Origin: Blastococcus sp. CPCC 205250
GTDB taxonomy: Bacteria; Actinomycetota; Actinomycetes; Mycobacteriales; Geodermatophilaceae
Length of the DNA: 64,000 bases
Direction of reading: 5' to 3'
NCBI RefSeq assembly: GCF_019799925.1
Contig: NZ_JABGCG010000005.1
Span: 354,318 to 418,317 of the forward strand
The position numbers and the translations under genes were made by a program. The notes below the pieces were generated by a model, which was not told the DNA's origin, did not search any database, and worked only from the letters and a program-made list of their open reading frames with translations. Below, in pieces: positions 42,572 to 53,325 of the stretch. How positions within the stretch are numbered: position 1 is the first letter of the stretch; every line of letters starts with the position of its first letter.

Positions 42572-43483
42572 ATGACCACCTCCCCCCGACTGTCCGCACC
42601 GGCCGCGCCCGTGCCGGCCCGCCCCTCGCCGGCCCGCCACTCGCCGACGAGGGAGATCGGCGTCTTCCTCGGCACCGTCGCCGTCCTGCTCACCGGGACG
42701 ACGGTCTTCGCCGCGAGCCAGGACGCCGACGTGCAGCACGTCGACCAGGCCCCACCCCTGGTGCAGGCCGTGCTGTTCGGCCAGGCACTGATCCCGCTGG
42801 TCGCCGCGGTCGTGGCCGGCCTGGTCACCCGCGGGTCGCTGCGCCGGCCGGGCTGGGGCTTCCGCCGGACCTCCCCCCGCTCCCTCGGCCGCGCCTGGCT
42901 GTGGGCGCTCGGGACGACCCTGACCGGAGGAGTCCTGGTGTGGCTCACCGGCACCGGCTCCCTGGACGGCGACGGCCTCGACGCGATGGTGCCGCTGGGC
43001 CTGACCGTGCTGGTCGCGCCCTACGTGCTGCTCGCGCTCGCCGAGGACGTCGGCTGGCGCGGCCTGCTGGTCACCCGGCTGGCCGAGGTGTCCGGCCCGC
43101 GGACCGTGGTGCTGGGAAGCGGGCTGGCGTGGGCGGCCTTCCACGCGCCCCTCGTCGTCGTGCTCGGGGGCACCCCCGACGGCGTGCCGGTGGCCTGGGC
43201 GCTCGCCTGCTTCACGGTGGGCGCCGTCGCCTTTGGGGCGGTGCTGGCGAGCATGCAGTTGCGCTGGGGCATCTGGCCCGGGGTGCTGGCCCACGCCGTG
43301 GTGAATGCCGCGATGTACCACGTGCTCGACCCCCTGACCGGCGACACCGGCTCCACCGGGTGGTTCGCCGGCGAGACCGGGCTGTTCCAGGCATCGGTGA
43401 TGGTCGTCGCCGCGGTCGTCTGGTTCCGGTTCGCCCCGCTGCGGCGCTCGGCCGCGGGCGGCACGGAGCCGGCCGCCCGCTGA
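42572..43483 (+). CDS. CPBP-family intramembrane protease
   Basis: 303 residues, about eight membrane segments. The Abi/CPBP metal site: EDVGWRGLL (motif 1, normally EExxxR), FHAPLVVVL (motif 2) and HAVVNAAMYH (motif 3). These proteins are related to eukaryotic Rce1 and act in membrane protein processing or bacteriocin immunity. ATG 42572 has AGGAG 10 bases upstream. Acts on an unknown protein. Sits between the cupin and an AfsR-type regulator. Confidence 0.88.
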   Translation: MTTSPRLSAPAAPVPARPSPARHSPTREIGVFLGTVAVLLTGTTVFAASQDADVQHVDQAPPLVQAVLFGQALIPLVAAVVAGLVTRGSLRRPGWGFRRTSPRSLGRAWLWALGTTLTGGVLVWLTGTGSLDGDGLDAMVPLGLTVLVAPYVLLALAEDVGWRGLLVTRLAEVSGPRTVVLGSGLAWAAFHAPLVVVLGGTPDGVPVAWALACFTVGAVAFGAVLASMQLRWGIWPGVLAHAVVNAAMYHVLDPLTGDTGSTGWFAGETGLFQASVMVVAAVVWFRFAPLRRSAAGGTEPAAR

Positions 43484-43541
43484 GACCCCCGGTCGGGGAC
43501 TGACGCGGAACCGATCCGGTCCCCTACCCTCCGCAGCAGCC

Positions 43542-46500
43542 GTGGAGCTGCGGGTACAGGTGCTCGGGCCGACCCGCGTGACCCGCGACGGCGCCGACCT
43601 CGACCTCGGCGGGCGCAAGCCCGCCGAGGTCCTCGCGTTGCTGGCCTCCGCCGAGGGGCGCGCCGTGGCCGCGGACGTCCTGGCCGACCGGCTGTGGCGC
43701 GGGCAGCCCCCGGCCTCGGCGACGACGACCCTGCAGGGGCACATCGCCCGGCTGCGGCGGCTGCTCGACCCCGGCCGGGGGGCCCGCGAGGCGAGCGTGC
43801 TGGTCACCCGCGGCACCGGCTACGCGCTGGTGCTCCCCCGCTCCGCCGTGGACGCGCACGCGTTCGCCGACGAGGTGTCCGCCGCGGCCGCCGCGGGCGA
43901 CGCCGCGGCCGCCCGGCAGCTCCCGGTGACGCTGGCCCGCTGGCAGGGCGCGCCCTACGCCGACGTCGCCGACGTCCCGGAGACCGCGCCGGTCGCCACC
44001 CGGCTCGAGGAGCTGCGGCTGGCCGCCCTGGAACGCCTGGCCGAGGCCCGCCTCGCCCTGGGCACCGGCGCCGAGCTGGTCGCCGACCTGTCGGCCGCGG
44101 CCGCCGCCGACCCGCTGCGCGAGCACACCGCGGCGCTGCTGGCCCGCGCGCTCTACCGGGGCGGGCGGCAGGCCGAGGCGCTGGAGGTGCTGCGCCGCAC
44201 CCGCGAGCACGTCGCCGACGAGCTGGGGCTGGACCCCTCCGCCGAGGTGCGGGACCTCGAGGCCGCGGTGCTGCGGCAGGACCCGGCGCTGGACGCCCCG
44301 CCGCCCCCCGCCCCGCCCCCCACCGCGGCAGCGACCCCCGCCGGGGGCGCCGACGCCGTCGGGGACCCACCGCCCGGGAACGGGTTCGTCGGGCGCCCCG
44401 CCGAGCTGGAGGCCCTCGCCGGCGCCTGGAGCGCGGCCGCGGCCGGCCGGGGCACCGCCGTCGTCGTCACCGGGGAGCCGGGGATCGGCAAGACCCGGCT
44501 GGTGGAGGCCTTCGCCGCCCAGGCCGGGGCCGCGCTGCGCTGGAGCCGGTGCGCCGAGATCGGCGGCGCGCCGCCGTACTGGCCGTGGCAGCAGGTCCTG
44601 GGCGGGCTGCCCGAGGGCGCCGCCGGCAGCGACCCCGGCGCCCGGTTCGCCCTGGGGCTGGACACCGCCCGGCGGCTGCGCGCGGCGGCCGGTGACGCCC
44701 CGCTGCTCGTGGTCCTCGACGACCTGCAGTGGGCCGACGCGGACTCGCTGCACGTGCTCGAGGTGGTCCTCTCCCAGCTGCACGGCAGCCGGCTGCTGCT
44801 CGCCCTCACCTGCCGGGAGGAGGCCTCCGGCTCCCCGGCGCTGACCCGGGTGCTCGGCGCCGCCGCCCGGCTGCCGGGGGCGCGGCGGCTGCGGCTGGGC
44901 GGGCTGGACACCGGGGAGGTGGCCGCGCTGGCCGCCGGGCTGACCGGGACGGTGCTGGAGGACGGCGCCGCGCGGCTGCTCGCCGAGCGCTCCGGGGGCA
45001 ACCCGTTCTTCGTCACCGAGCTGGCCGCGGTCGGCGCGCGGGACGGCGGCGCCGTCCCGGCCGGGGTCCGCGACGTCGTCCGGCTGCGGCTGGACGGGCT
45101 GCCGGCGCCGGTCCGCGACGTGCTGTCGGTCGCCGCGGTCGCCGGCCGCGAGCTCTCCGTGGCGGTGCTGGTGGCCGCCCTCGGTGAGGGCGGGAGCGCC
45201 GCCGGCGACCCGGTCGGCGACGCACTGCGCGCGGGGCTGCTCGTCGAGCCGGCCCCCGGCCGGGTGCGCGTCGCCCACGACCTGGTCCGCGAGGTGCTGC
45301 TGGCCGACCTCGGGCCGGTGCCCCGGGCCGCGCTGCACGGCCGGCTCGCCGACGCGCTGGCGGCCGCACCGGCCGCGGCCACCGCCGCGGCCGCGATCGC
45401 CGTCCACCGCAGCGAGGCCGCCGCCGGCCGGCCCGACACCGCCGCCGCGCTGGCCTGCCTGCGGGCGGCGCGCGAGGCCCTGGACCGTGCCGGGGTGGAG
45501 GAGGCCGCCGCGCTCGCCGGCCGCGGCCTGGCGCACGTGCCCGCCGACGACGTCCCGACCGCGGCCGACCTCCAGCTCGTCCGCGGCGCCGCGCTGCGCC
45601 TGCTGGGCCTGATCGAGGAGAGCGGCGCCGCGCTGACGGCCGCCGCCGACCTGGCGCGGACGACCGGCGACGACGCGCGGCTGGTACAGGCGGCCATCGT
45701 GTCCGCCGGCGGCGGGGTCGGTGGCTACTGGGCCTCGTTCGGCGCGCTGCCGGCCGCCGACGAGGCGCTGCTGGAGGAGGCGACCGGGCGCACCGACGCC
45801 GTCCCGCCCCCCGTCGCCGCGGCCGTCCTGGCAGCGCTCGGCGTGCGCCGGGCGAGCACCGGGCGCCCCGGCGGGGCGGAGCTCGCGGCCCGGGCGCTGG
45901 CCGCGGCCGGCGGCGACCGCGGCGCACGGGCCCGCGCCCGGGTGGCGGAGTTCGTGGCGCGCTGGACCCCGGCGCACGCCGCCGCCCGGGTGGAGCTGGC
46001 CCGCACGATGCTGGGCGAGAGCACCGGCGACCCCGTCGCCGAGGCGACCGCGCTGCACCTGCTGCGCTGCGCGCTGGTCGAGACGGTGCAGGCCGACGAG
46101 GCGGCCGCGGTCTCCCGCCGGTTCACCGAGCTGGCCCGGCGCCGCGGCGACGGCGACCTGCTCCAGCAGGACGCCTGGTGGCACGCGGGCCTGGCGCTGG
46201 CCCGCGGGGAGGCCGACGAGGCCCGCCGGCTGGCCGACGACGCCGTCCGCGACGCCCCCACCACCTCCCCGGCCGCCGCCGACGTGACCCGGATGTCGCG
46301 GCAGACCATCGAGGGGATCGCCGCCTGGCACGAGCACCGGCTGCCCGACGTCGTCCCGGAGGTCGTCGACCTCGCCGCCACCGTCGACCCCGACTGGCTC
46401 GGCGTGCTGGCGCAGGCGCACGCGCAGGCCGGCCGGCGCGACGCCGCCCTCGCCGCCGCCGACCGGATGCTCACCGGCCCCGGCGAGGGCACCCGGGAGC

Positions 46501-46784
46501 CGGTCCAGACGATCCTGCTCACCGACGTCTACCTCGAGCTCGGCGACGCCGAGCGGGCAGCGGCGCTGCTGCCGGCGCTGCGCGGCTACGGCGACACCGT
46601 GGTCGTGGTGTGGGCCGGGCACACCGTGCTGGGCCCCAGCGCGCTCTACCGCGGCGGAGCGCTGGCGCTGACCGGCGACCGGTCGGCCCGCGCGGAGCTC
46701 GAGCGGGCACTGGAGATCTGCGGGCTGTTCGGCTTCGCGCCGTTCGCCGCCCGGGCGCAGCGGCTGCTCGACACCTACTGCTGA
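43542..46784 (+). CDS. AfsR/SARP-type transcriptional regulator, second copy
   Basis: 1080 residues with the same architecture as the gene at 14758: winged helix (about 1-92, VELRVQVLGPTRV), BTAD (about 95-245), STAND ATPase with Walker A VTGEPGIGKTRL (about 308-319) and the canonical Walker [13 protein letters not shown] (about 388), and a C-terminal TPR-like tail. Both Walker motifs are intact, unlike the Gly variant of the other copy. The -10-like TACCCT lies 11 bases before GTG 43542. Its 3' end overlaps the convergent DUF309 gene by 10 bases. Target genes unknown; the CPBP gene just upstream is on the same strand. Confidence 0.9.
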   Translation: MELRVQVLGPTRVTRDGADLDLGGRKPAEVLALLASAEGRAVAADVLADRLWRGQPPASATTTLQGHIARLRRLLDPGRGAREASVLVTRGTGYALVLPRSAVDAHAFADEVSAAAAAGDAAAARQLPVTLARWQGAPYADVADVPETAPVATRLEELRLAALERLAEARLALGTGAELVADLSAAAAADPLREHTAALLARALYRGGRQAEALEVLRRTREHVADELGLDPSAEVRDLEAAVLRQDPALDAPPPPAPPPTAAATPAGGADAVGDPPPGNGFVGRPAELEALAGAWSAAAAGRGTAVVVTGEPGIGKTRLVEAFAAQAGAALRWSRCAEIGGAPPYWPWQQVLGGLPEGAAGSDPGARFALGLDTARRLRAAAGDAPLLVVLDDLQWADADSLHVLEVVLSQLHGSRLLLALTCREEASGSPALTRVLGAAARLPGARRLRLGGLDTGEVAALAAGLTGTVLEDGAARLLAERSGGNPFFVTELAAVGARDGGAVPAGVRDVVRLRLDGLPAPVRDVLSVAAVAGRELSVAVLVAALGEGGSAAGDPVGDALRAGLLVEPAPGRVRVAHDLVREVLLADLGPVPRAALHGRLADALAAAPAAATAAAAIAVHRSEAAAGRPDTAAALACLRAAREALDRAGVEEAAALAGRGLAHVPADDVPTAADLQLVRGAALRLLGLIEESGAALTAAADLARTTGDDARLVQAAIVSAGGGVGGYWASFGALPAADEALLEEATGRTDAVPPPVAAAVLAALGVRRASTGRPGGAELAARALAAAGGDRGARARARVAEFVARWTPAHAAARVELARTMLGESTGDPVAEATALHLLRCALVETVQADEAAAVSRRFTELARRRGDGDLLQQDAWWHAGLALARGEADEARRLADDAVRDAPTTSPAAADVTRMSRQTIEGIAAWHEHRLPDVVPEVVDLAATVDPDWLGVLAQAHAQAGRRDAALAAADRMLTGPGEGTREPVQTILLTDVYLELGDAERAAALLPALRGYGDTVVVVWAGHTVLGPSALYRGGALALTGDRSARAELERALEICGLFGFAPFAARAQRLLDTYC

Positions 46785-47230
46785 GGTCCGCGCAGGCGCG
46801 GCGGGGCCAGCGGGCCGGCCGGGTCCGCGGCGCGCGCCCACGCCACGAGCCCGGCCACGTCGACGCCGTGCGGCCGGTCCGCGGCGAAGGGCGCCAGGTT
46901 CCCCGCCGCCCGGTCCAGCAGCGTGGCCGCGCCGCGGGGGTTGCCCCGGGCGGCGTGGGTGACGCCGACGGCGAGCTGGGCCAGGCCGCGCCACAGCTCC
47001 CGCTCCGGGCCGGTGGTGGCCTTCCAGGCGTCCTCCAGCACCTCGTGGGCGTGGAACGGCAGGCCGTCGTCGAGCAGCCGCTGCGCCTCGGCCAGCGACT
47101 CGCCCGGTTCCCGCCGGACCCCCTCGGGCATCCGCTCCACGCCCTCGGCGCCGTGCGGCAGCGGGCGGCCGAGGGCGTCGCGGGGTCTCGGGGCCTGCCC
47201 GCTGGTCTCGTCCGCCGGGGAGCCATCCAC
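46775..47230 (-). CDS. DUF309 family protein
   Basis: 151 residues, all-helical. The DUF309 hallmark HEVLEDAWKATTGPERELWRGLAQLAVGVTHAARGNPRGA spans about 62-100. Family function unknown. GTG 47230 gives a 40-residue disordered lead. Divergent from egtA 164 bases away and convergent with the AfsR-type gene, with a 10-base overlap. Confidence 0.88.
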   Translation of the reverse strand: MDGSPADETSGQAPRPRDALGRPLPHGAEGVERMPEGVRREPGESLAEAQRLLDDGLPFHAHEVLEDAWKATTGPERELWRGLAQLAVGVTHAARGNPRGAATLLDRAAGNLAPFAADRPHGVDVAGLVAWARAADPAGPLAPPRLRGPQQ

Positions 47231-47393
47231 CCGGCCATCGTCTCGCGAACACCGGGGGCGCGGGAGCCCGAGGGGTTGCCCTGTCGGTACCCGCGTGCAC
47301 CATGGACATCGAGGACGGCCGCTCGACGGGCCGCCCCCGCACCGACCCGCGGTCGCCCCGGCGACCGGTCCGGACCTGGAGGGGGTGGGCCGC

Positions 47394-48653
47394 GTGGCCC
47401 CCGTGACCGATCAGCGCAGCAGCGCGCTGGACCTCGACACCGCCTTCGCCGCCGTGGCGGCCGACGCACTGCGCGACGGCCCCGGCGGCACCGTGGGCCT
47501 CGAGCTCGAGGCCCACCTGGTCGACCTCGACCGCCCGGCGGCGCGGGTGCCGTGGGGCCGGGTCTGCGGCGCGCTGGCCGCGGTGCCGCCGCTGCCGGGC
47601 GGCAGCCGGCTCACCTGCGAGCCCGGCGGGCAGGTGGAGCTCTCCGGGCCACCGCTGCCCGGCGTCGCCGCCGCGGTGGCCGCGCTGCGCGCCGACCGCG
47701 CCGTGCTGGCGGCCGCCCTGGCCGCCGACCGGCTGGCCCTCGCGCCCGTGGGCGCCGATCCCCTGCGGCCGGCGCAGCGGGTGAACCCCGCCGCGCGGTA
47801 CGCCGCCATGGAGCAGCACTTCACCGCCGCCGGGTGCGCCGCGGCCGGCACCGCGATGATGACGTCGACCGCGTCGCTGCAGGTCAACCTGGACGCCGGC
47901 CCCGCCGCAGGGTGGAGCGACCGGGTGGCCCTGGCCCACCAGCTCGGGCCGGTGCTGGTCGCCGTCTCGGCCTGTTCCCCGCTGCTGCGCGGGCGGCCCA
48001 CGGGCTGGCGCTCGACCCGGCAGCGGGTGTGGGGCGATGTCGACCAGGCCCGCTGCGGCCCGGTGCTGCGCGGTGACGACCCCGCCGGCGAGTGGGCCGC
48101 CTACGCGCTGGCCGCGCCGGTGATGCTGGTCCGCGACGCGACCGGCGCCGAGCCGGTGCGCGGGCGGGTGCCGTTCTCCGACTGGGTGGCCGGCACCGTC
48201 CCCCTGGGCGGTCGCCGGCCCACGGCCGCCGACCTGGACTACCACCTGACCACGCTGTTCCCGCCGGTCCGCCCGCGCGGCTGGCTGGAGATCCGCTACC
48301 TCGACGCCGCCCCCGAGCCGTGGTGGCCGGCGCTGGCCGCGGTCACCACGGTGCTGCTCGACGACCCGGTGGCCGCCGACCGGGCGGCCGACGCCAGCGC
48401 CGCCACCGCCGGGGCCTGGGACCGCGCCGCCCGCGACGGGCTGGCCGACCCCGCCCTGCACGCCGCCGCGCGCGGCTGCCTGGCCGCCGCTCTCGACGCC
48501 GTCCCCGGCGCGCTCCGGCCCGAGGTCGTGGCGCTGGCCGAGCTCGTCGAGCGCGGCGCCGACCCCGGCACCGCCCTGCTCGACGCCCTGCGCTCCGGCG
48601 GACCCGCCGCCGCGCTGCTGGCCGCCACCGCCGACACCACGGAGGAGCCGTGA
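47394..48653 (+). CDS. egtA: EgtA, glutamate-cysteine ligase of ergothioneine synthesis
   Basis: 419 residues of the GCS2 family ([47 protein letters not shown]). Makes gamma-glutamylcysteine, the thiol donor used by EgtB. A GGAGGGGG run lies before GTG 47394; GTG 47385 and 47403 are also in frame. Translation of egtB starts inside its stop (GTGA overlap), as expected of the mycobacterial-type operon egtABCD. Confidence 0.95.
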   Translation: MAPVTDQRSSALDLDTAFAAVAADALRDGPGGTVGLELEAHLVDLDRPAARVPWGRVCGALAAVPPLPGGSRLTCEPGGQVELSGPPLPGVAAAVAALRADRAVLAAALAADRLALAPVGADPLRPAQRVNPAARYAAMEQHFTAAGCAAAGTAMMTSTASLQVNLDAGPAAGWSDRVALAHQLGPVLVAVSACSPLLRGRPTGWRSTRQRVWGDVDQARCGPVLRGDDPAGEWAAYALAAPVMLVRDATGAEPVRGRVPFSDWVAGTVPLGGRRPTAADLDYHLTTLFPPVRPRGWLEIRYLDAAPEPWWPALAAVTTVLLDDPVAADRAADASAATAGAWDRAARDGLADPALHAAARGCLAAALDAVPGALRPEVVALAELVERGADPGTALLDALRSGGPAAALLAATADTTEEP

Positions 48654-49951
48654 CCGACCCCCGGGAGGTGCTCGTCCGCGACCTGACTGCCGCCCGCGAG
48701 CGCACCCTGCTGCTGACCGACCACGACGAGCCGGAGCTGCTGCGCCAGCACACCCCGCTGCTGTCGCCCCTGGTGTGGGACCTCGCGCACATCGGCCAGC
48801 AGGAGGACCTCTGGCTGCTGCGCCGCGGCGACGCCACCCGGCCCGGCCTGCTGCCGCCCGACGTCGAGGCGCTGTACGACGCGTTCACCCAGCCGCGTGC
48901 CGTGCGGGCGCAGCTGCCGCTGCTGCCGCCGGTCGAGGCCCGCGCCTACTGCCGCGAGGTGCGCGGCCGGGTGCTGGACCGGGTCGAGCGGCTCGGCCAG
49001 GACACGGGGGAGGCCGGCGACGACGCCTTCGAGGTCGCCATGGTGGTCAGCCACGAGCAGCAGCACGACGAGACGATGCTGCAGGCCCTCGCCCTGCGCG
49101 CCGGCCCGCCGCTGCTGGGTGCCGGCGCCCCGCTGCCCCCCGGCCGCCCCGGCGTCGCGGGCACCTCGGTGGCGGTACCCGCAGGCGAGTTCGTGCTCGG
49201 GGTCGACGGCGCCGCCGAGCCGTTCAGCCTGGACAACGAGCGGCCGGCGCACGTCGTCGACGTCCCGGCCTTCCGGATCGGCCGGGTGCCGGTCACCAAC
49301 GGCGAGTACGCGGCCTTCGTCGCCGACGGCGGGTACCGCGACGACCGCTGGTGGTCCGCCCGCGGCCGGGCCCACCGCGACGAGGCGGGGCTGACCGCGC
49401 CGATGTACTGGGGCGCCGGGGGCCCGGCCGGCACCCGCACCCGCTTCGGCGTGGTGGAGGAGCTGCCGCGGGACGAACCGGTCCAGCACGTCACCTGGTT
49501 CGAGGCCGAGGCCTACGCGGCGTGGGCGGGCGCGCGGCTGCCCAGCGAGGTCGAGTGGGAGAAGGCGGCGGCGTGGGACCCGGCGCTGCGCCGTCGGCGG
49601 CGCTTCCCCTGGGGTGACACCGAGCCGACCGCGGCGCTGGCCAACCTCGACGGCGCCGCCCTGCGCCCGGCCCCGGTGGGAGCCTACCCGGCCGGGGCGT
49701 CCGCGTACGGCGTCGAGCAGCTGATGGGCGACGTCTGGGAGTGGACCTCGTCGGACCTCACGCCCTGGCCCGGGTTCCGGCCGATGCTCTACGCCGACTA
49801 CTCCGCGCCGTTCTTCGGCGGCGACTACAAGGTGCTGCGCGGCGGGTCGTGGGCGGTCGGCGCGTCGATCCTGCGGCCGAGCTTCCGCAACTGGGACCAC
49901 CCGATCCGCCGCCAGGTGTTCAGCGGCATCCGGCTGGCCTGGGACGGCTGA
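48650..49951 (+). CDS. egtB: EgtB, hercynine oxygenase
   Basis: 433 residues. An N-terminal DinB-type helical domain supplies the iron triad: His47 ([15 protein letters not shown]), His135 and His139 (SHEQQHDE). The C-terminal FGE-sulfatase-like domain includes [24 protein letters not shown] and [22 protein letters not shown]. Couples gamma-glutamylcysteine to hercynine with O2 to form the sulfoxide. GTG start overlaps the egtA stop. The normal family size and all ligands are present. Confidence 0.96.
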   Translation: MTDPREVLVRDLTAARERTLLLTDHDEPELLRQHTPLLSPLVWDLAHIGQQEDLWLLRRGDATRPGLLPPDVEALYDAFTQPRAVRAQLPLLPPVEARAYCREVRGRVLDRVERLGQDTGEAGDDAFEVAMVVSHEQQHDETMLQALALRAGPPLLGAGAPLPPGRPGVAGTSVAVPAGEFVLGVDGAAEPFSLDNERPAHVVDVPAFRIGRVPVTNGEYAAFVADGGYRDDRWWSARGRAHRDEAGLTAPMYWGAGGPAGTRTRFGVVEELPRDEPVQHVTWFEAEAYAAWAGARLPSEVEWEKAAAWDPALRRRRRFPWGDTEPTAALANLDGAALRPAPVGAYPAGASAYGVEQLMGDVWEWTSSDLTPWPGFRPMLYADYSAPFFGGDYKVLRGGSWAVGASILRPSFRNWDHPIRRQVFSGIRLAWDG

Positions 49952-49953
49952 CC

Positions 49954-50655
49954 GTGTGCCGCCACCTCGCCTGGCTGGGCCGGCCGCGCAGCCTCGCCGC
50001 CCTGGTGCTGGAGCCGCCGTCGTCGCTGCTGGTGCAGTCCTACGCGCCCCGCCGCCAGCGGTACGGCACGGTCAACGCCGACGGCTGGGGCGTGGGCTTC
50101 TACGCGCCCGGCCGTCCCGGGCCCGCCCGCTGGCGCTCGGCCCGGCCGCTGTGGGGCGACCCGTCGTTCGCCTCGGTCGCGCCGGTGCTGGAGTCCGGTT
50201 GTGTGGTCGCAGCCGTCCGGTCGGCGACGGTCGGCATGCCGCTGGAGGAGAGCGCCGCCGCCCCGTTCACCGACGGCCGGGTGCTGCTGTCGCACAACGG
50301 CCGGGTCGACCGGTCGGTGCTGCCGCCGGTGCGCGACGCCGAGTCGACCGTGGACAGCGCGCTGCTGGCCGCGCTGGTGTTCGACCGCGGCCTGGACGCC
50401 CTGGCGGCCACCGTCGCCGAGGTCGGGGCCGCCGACCCGGCCGCCCGGCTGAACCTGCTCGCCGCCGACGGCACCCGGCTGCTCGCCACCACCTGGGGCG
50501 ACACCCTCTCGGTGCTGGTCACCGCCGAGGGCACCGCCCTGGCCAGCGAGCCCTGGGACGACGACCCGGCCTGGCGCGACGTCCCCGACCGCTCCCTCGT
50601 CGAGGTCACGCCCGACGGCCTCACCCTCACCCCGATCGGAGAACCCCCCGCATGA
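49954..50655 (+). CDS. egtC: EgtC, gamma-glutamyl hercynylcysteine sulfoxide hydrolase
   Basis: 233 residues, class II glutamine amidotransferase fold. The nucleophile is Cys2 right after the initiator (MCRHLAWLG), exposed when Met is removed; the [10 protein letters not shown] and LSHNGRVD segments line the glutamyl site. Removes glutamate from the EgtB product. Starts 2 bases after egtB and ends with ATGA overlap into egtD. Confidence 0.95.
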   Translation: MCRHLAWLGRPRSLAALVLEPPSSLLVQSYAPRRQRYGTVNADGWGVGFYAPGRPGPARWRSARPLWGDPSFASVAPVLESGCVVAAVRSATVGMPLEESAAAPFTDGRVLLSHNGRVDRSVLPPVRDAESTVDSALLAALVFDRGLDALAATVAEVGAADPAARLNLLAADGTRLLATTWGDTLSVLVTAEGTALASEPWDDDPAWRDVPDRSLVEVTPDGLTLTPIGEPPA

Positions 50656-51623
50656 CGGTCTCGCTGACCAGCCACCTCGCGCCCGACGCCGCGCGCGCCG
50701 CCCTGCGCGCCGACGCGCTGGCCGGCCTGACGGCGGCGCCGAAGTCGCTGCCGCCGCGGTGGTTCTACGACGAGCGCGGCAGCGAGCTGTTCGACGAGAT
50801 CACCCGGCTGCCCGAGTACTACCCGACCCGCGCCGAGCGCGCGGTGCTCGACGCCCGGGCCGGCGAGATCGCCGCGGCGTCCGGCGCCGACGTGCTGGTC
50901 GAGCTCGGCAGCGGGACGTCGGAGAAGACCCGGCTGCTGCTGTCGGCGCTGCGCGACGCCGGCACGCTGCGCCGCTTCGTGCCCTTCGACGTCGACCCGT
51001 CGGTGCTCGAGGCGGCGGGTGCGGCGATCACCGCGGAGTACCCGGACGTCGCCGTCGACGCGGTGGTCGGCGACTTCACCGAGCACCTGGACCGGCTGCC
51101 CCGCGAGGGCCGGCGGCTGGTGGCGTTCCTCGGCTCGACGATCGGCAACCTCGAGCCCGCTCCCCGCGCGGCCTTCCTCGCCGAGCTCGCGGCCACCCTC
51201 TCCCCCGGCGACTCGTTTCTCCTCGGCACCGACCTGGTGAAGTCCCCGGCCCGCCTGGTCCCCGCCTACGACGACGCGGCGGGCGTGACCGCGGAGTTCA
51301 ACCGCAACGTGCTCGCGGTGCTCAACCGCGAGCTCGGCGCCGGCTTCGACCCGGCGACCTTCGAGCACGTCGCGCTCTGGGACGCCGAGGCCGAGTGGAT
51401 CGAGATGCGGCTGCGCTCCACCGTCGACCAGGTGGTCGCGGTGCCCGCCCTCGACCTGCAGGTCGCCTTCACCGCGGGCGAGGAGATGCGCACCGAGGTC
51501 TCGGCGAAGTTCCGCCCCGAGCGGGTCGAGGCCGAGCTCGCCGCGGCCGGCCTGCGGCTCACGCACTGGTGGACCGACCCGGCCGGCGACTTCGGCGTCT
51601 CCCTGGCCCGGCGCGCGCTGTGA
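50652..51623 (+). CDS. egtD: EgtD, histidine N-alpha-methyltransferase
   Basis: 323 residues, SAM-dependent. SAM site [17 protein letters not shown]; Tyr39 (RWFYDERG) and the pair Glu282 and Ser284 (TEVSAKF), residues that in mycobacterial EgtD bind the histidine amino group and imidazole, are at the same numbers here. Trimethylates histidine to hercynine, the first substrate for EgtB. Translation starts inside the egtC stop codon (ATGA). The mycobacterial egtE gene would follow directly; here it lies 3.2 kb downstream. Confidence 0.96.
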   Translation: MTVSLTSHLAPDAARAALRADALAGLTAAPKSLPPRWFYDERGSELFDEITRLPEYYPTRAERAVLDARAGEIAAASGADVLVELGSGTSEKTRLLLSALRDAGTLRRFVPFDVDPSVLEAAGAAITAEYPDVAVDAVVGDFTEHLDRLPREGRRLVAFLGSTIGNLEPAPRAAFLAELAATLSPGDSFLLGTDLVKSPARLVPAYDDAAGVTAEFNRNVLAVLNRELGAGFDPATFEHVALWDAEAEWIEMRLRSTVDQVVAVPALDLQVAFTAGEEMRTEVSAKFRPERVEAELAAAGLRLTHWWTDPAGDFGVSLARRAL

Positions 51624-51711
51624 GCTGACCCACGGGAGCTGCATCCACGCGCGGAGGGGGCCCGGAAGGAGGGGTGACAACGCAGTCACCCTCCCCCGGA
51701 AGGACCGTCCC

Positions 51712-52533
51712 ATGACCCGGACCCGCTCCACCGGCCTCGCCCTCGGCGCGGTCGGCACCGTCGGTGTCGCGCTCGCCCTCGGCGCCACCCCCGCCGCGGC
51801 CGCGGACACCGCCACCGTCTCCGTCCTGCACGCCGTGCCGGACACGCCGGTCGACGTCTACGCCAACGGCGAGCGGCTGATCGACGACTTCCAGCCCGGC
51901 ACGCTGACCGACCCGCTCGAGCTGCCCGCGGGCAACTACGACCTGGCGCTCTTCGCCGCCGACGCACCCGACGGCTCCGGCACCCCGCTGCTGTCGGCGA
52001 ACGGCGTGGCGGTCCCCGCGGGCGCGAACGCGACCGTCGTCGCCCACCTCACCGCCGAGGGCCAGCCGGCCCTCACGCCGTTCGTCAACGACACCTCCGC
52101 CGTCGCGGCCGGCGAGGGCCGGGTCACCGTCCGGCACACCGCCGCGGCTCCTGCGGTCGACGTGCGCGCCGGCGGCCAGGTCGTGGTCCCCGGACTGACC
52201 AACCCGGACGAGGCCTCGCTGACCGTGCCGGCGGGCACCGTGTCCGCCGACGTCGTGGTGGCCGGTACCGACACCGTGGCGATCGGCCCGGCCGACCTCA
52301 CCGTGCAGGAGGGCGTCACCACGATCGTCTACGCGTGGGGCTCGGCGGAGGCCGGCTACGAGCTCGCCGTCCAGACCGTCTCCGCCGGGCACTCCGCTCC
52401 CTCCGGTGTCCCCGGCGGCAGCGCCGGCCTGACCGACGACGACGGCTTCCCCGCCCCGCTGGCCGCCCTGTCGCTGGCCGGGCTGGCCGTCGCGGGGCTG
52501 TCCGTCCGCCGGCTCGTGGCCTCCCGCGGCTGA
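51712..52533 (+). CDS. secreted DUF4397 protein with C-terminal membrane anchor
   Basis: 273 residues. Signal peptide (STGLALGAVGTVGVALALGA, cleavage probably after PAAAA near 30). Two DUF4397 repeats: VSVLHAVPDTPVDVYANGERL with LPAGNYDLALF, and VTVRHTAAAPAVDVRAGGQVV with VPAGTVSADVVV. The C-terminus is a hydrophobic helix after DDDGFPAPLA and a tail VRRLVASRG, so it looks like a sorting signal, but no LPxTG-type motif is visible. ATG 51712 follows GGAAGGA. Directly upstream of a class F sortase, which suggests it is the substrate. Confidence 0.85.
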   Translation: MTRTRSTGLALGAVGTVGVALALGATPAAAADTATVSVLHAVPDTPVDVYANGERLIDDFQPGTLTDPLELPAGNYDLALFAADAPDGSGTPLLSANGVAVPAGANATVVAHLTAEGQPALTPFVNDTSAVAAGEGRVTVRHTAAAPAVDVRAGGQVVVPGLTNPDEASLTVPAGTVSADVVVAGTDTVAIGPADLTVQEGVTTIVYAWGSAEAGYELAVQTVSAGHSAPSGVPGGSAGLTDDDGFPAPLAALSLAGLAVAGLSVRRLVASRG

Positions 52534-52565
52534 GCGACCGGGACCCGGACCGGAGGGGCCCTGCG

Positions 52566-53252
52566 ATGCGACGCGCCGCTGCCGGCGCCGCCCTGGGACT
52601 GGCCGTGGCGATCGGCGTGCCGGTCACCTGGCAGCTGACCCAGGAGCCGGCGTCGGCGGGCGCGCCCGTCGCGCAGGTCCTCTCCGCGTCCACGCCGCCG
52701 GCGCCGGCGGAACCCCCGCCGCCGGCGCCGGCGGACCCCGGGCGGCTGCCCCCCGTGGTGGCCCGTGACGCCTCCCCAACCGCCCCCACCCCCGCGCCCG
52801 CCCCCGTGCGGCTCGCCGTCCCGGCACTCGGGGTGGACGCCCCGCTCGACCCGGTCGGCGTCGCCGCCGACGGCCAGATGGAGCTGCCCGCCGACGTCTC
52901 CCGGGTGGGCTGGTACCGCTTCGGCCCCGTTCCCGGGGCCCCCGGCTCGGCCGTGCTCGCCGGGCACGTCGACGACGCCGCGCAGGGGCTCGGCGCGCTG
53001 GCGCCCCTGCGCGATGCCGCGCCCGGCGACGAGGTGGTGGTCACCGACGCGAGCGGTGCGGCGACCCGCTGGCGGGTCGTGGCCCGCGAGCTGATCACCA
53101 AGCAGGAGCTGCCCCTGGACGCGCTGTTCGCCCGCGCCGGTGAGCCGCGACTGGTGCTGGTCACCTGCGGCGGCCCGTTCCTGCCGGAGTACCGCAGCTA
53201 CCGGGACAACGTCGTCGTGGTGGCCGAACCGGTCGGGGAGCCGGCGGGGTGA
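52566..53252 (+). CDS. class F sortase
   Basis: 228 residues. One N-terminal membrane helix (GAALGLAVAIGVPVTWQL), a Pro-rich linker and the sortase barrel. Catalytic His134 (LAGHVDDA), Cys201 (LVTCGGPF) and Arg213 (YRDNVVVV) are all present. The RLAVPALGVDAPLDPVGV start of the barrel is typical of actinobacterial class F. Probably attaches the DUF4397 protein or another substrate to the cell wall. GGAGGGG lies 8 bases before ATG 52566. Same strand as the DUF4397 gene and the downstream sigma factor. Confidence 0.9.
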   Translation: MRRAAAGAALGLAVAIGVPVTWQLTQEPASAGAPVAQVLSASTPPAPAEPPPPAPADPGRLPPVVARDASPTAPTPAPAPVRLAVPALGVDAPLDPVGVAADGQMELPADVSRVGWYRFGPVPGAPGSAVLAGHVDDAAQGLGALAPLRDAAPGDEVVVTDASGAATRWRVVARELITKQELPLDALFARAGEPRLVLVTCGGPFLPEYRSYRDNVVVVAEPVGEPAG

Positions 53253-53325
53253 GCGCTGCATCCGCGCCCACCCCATCCCGCGAAGCAGGGACGTCAGCCG
53301 GACCGGACCACGAGAGGGAGGCGTC

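Noticed and set aside
43524..48461. 1645-residue minus-strand frame opposite the second AfsR-type gene and egtA
   Set aside because: Spans several convincing plus-strand genes, has no motifs, and is a GC-skew artefact.
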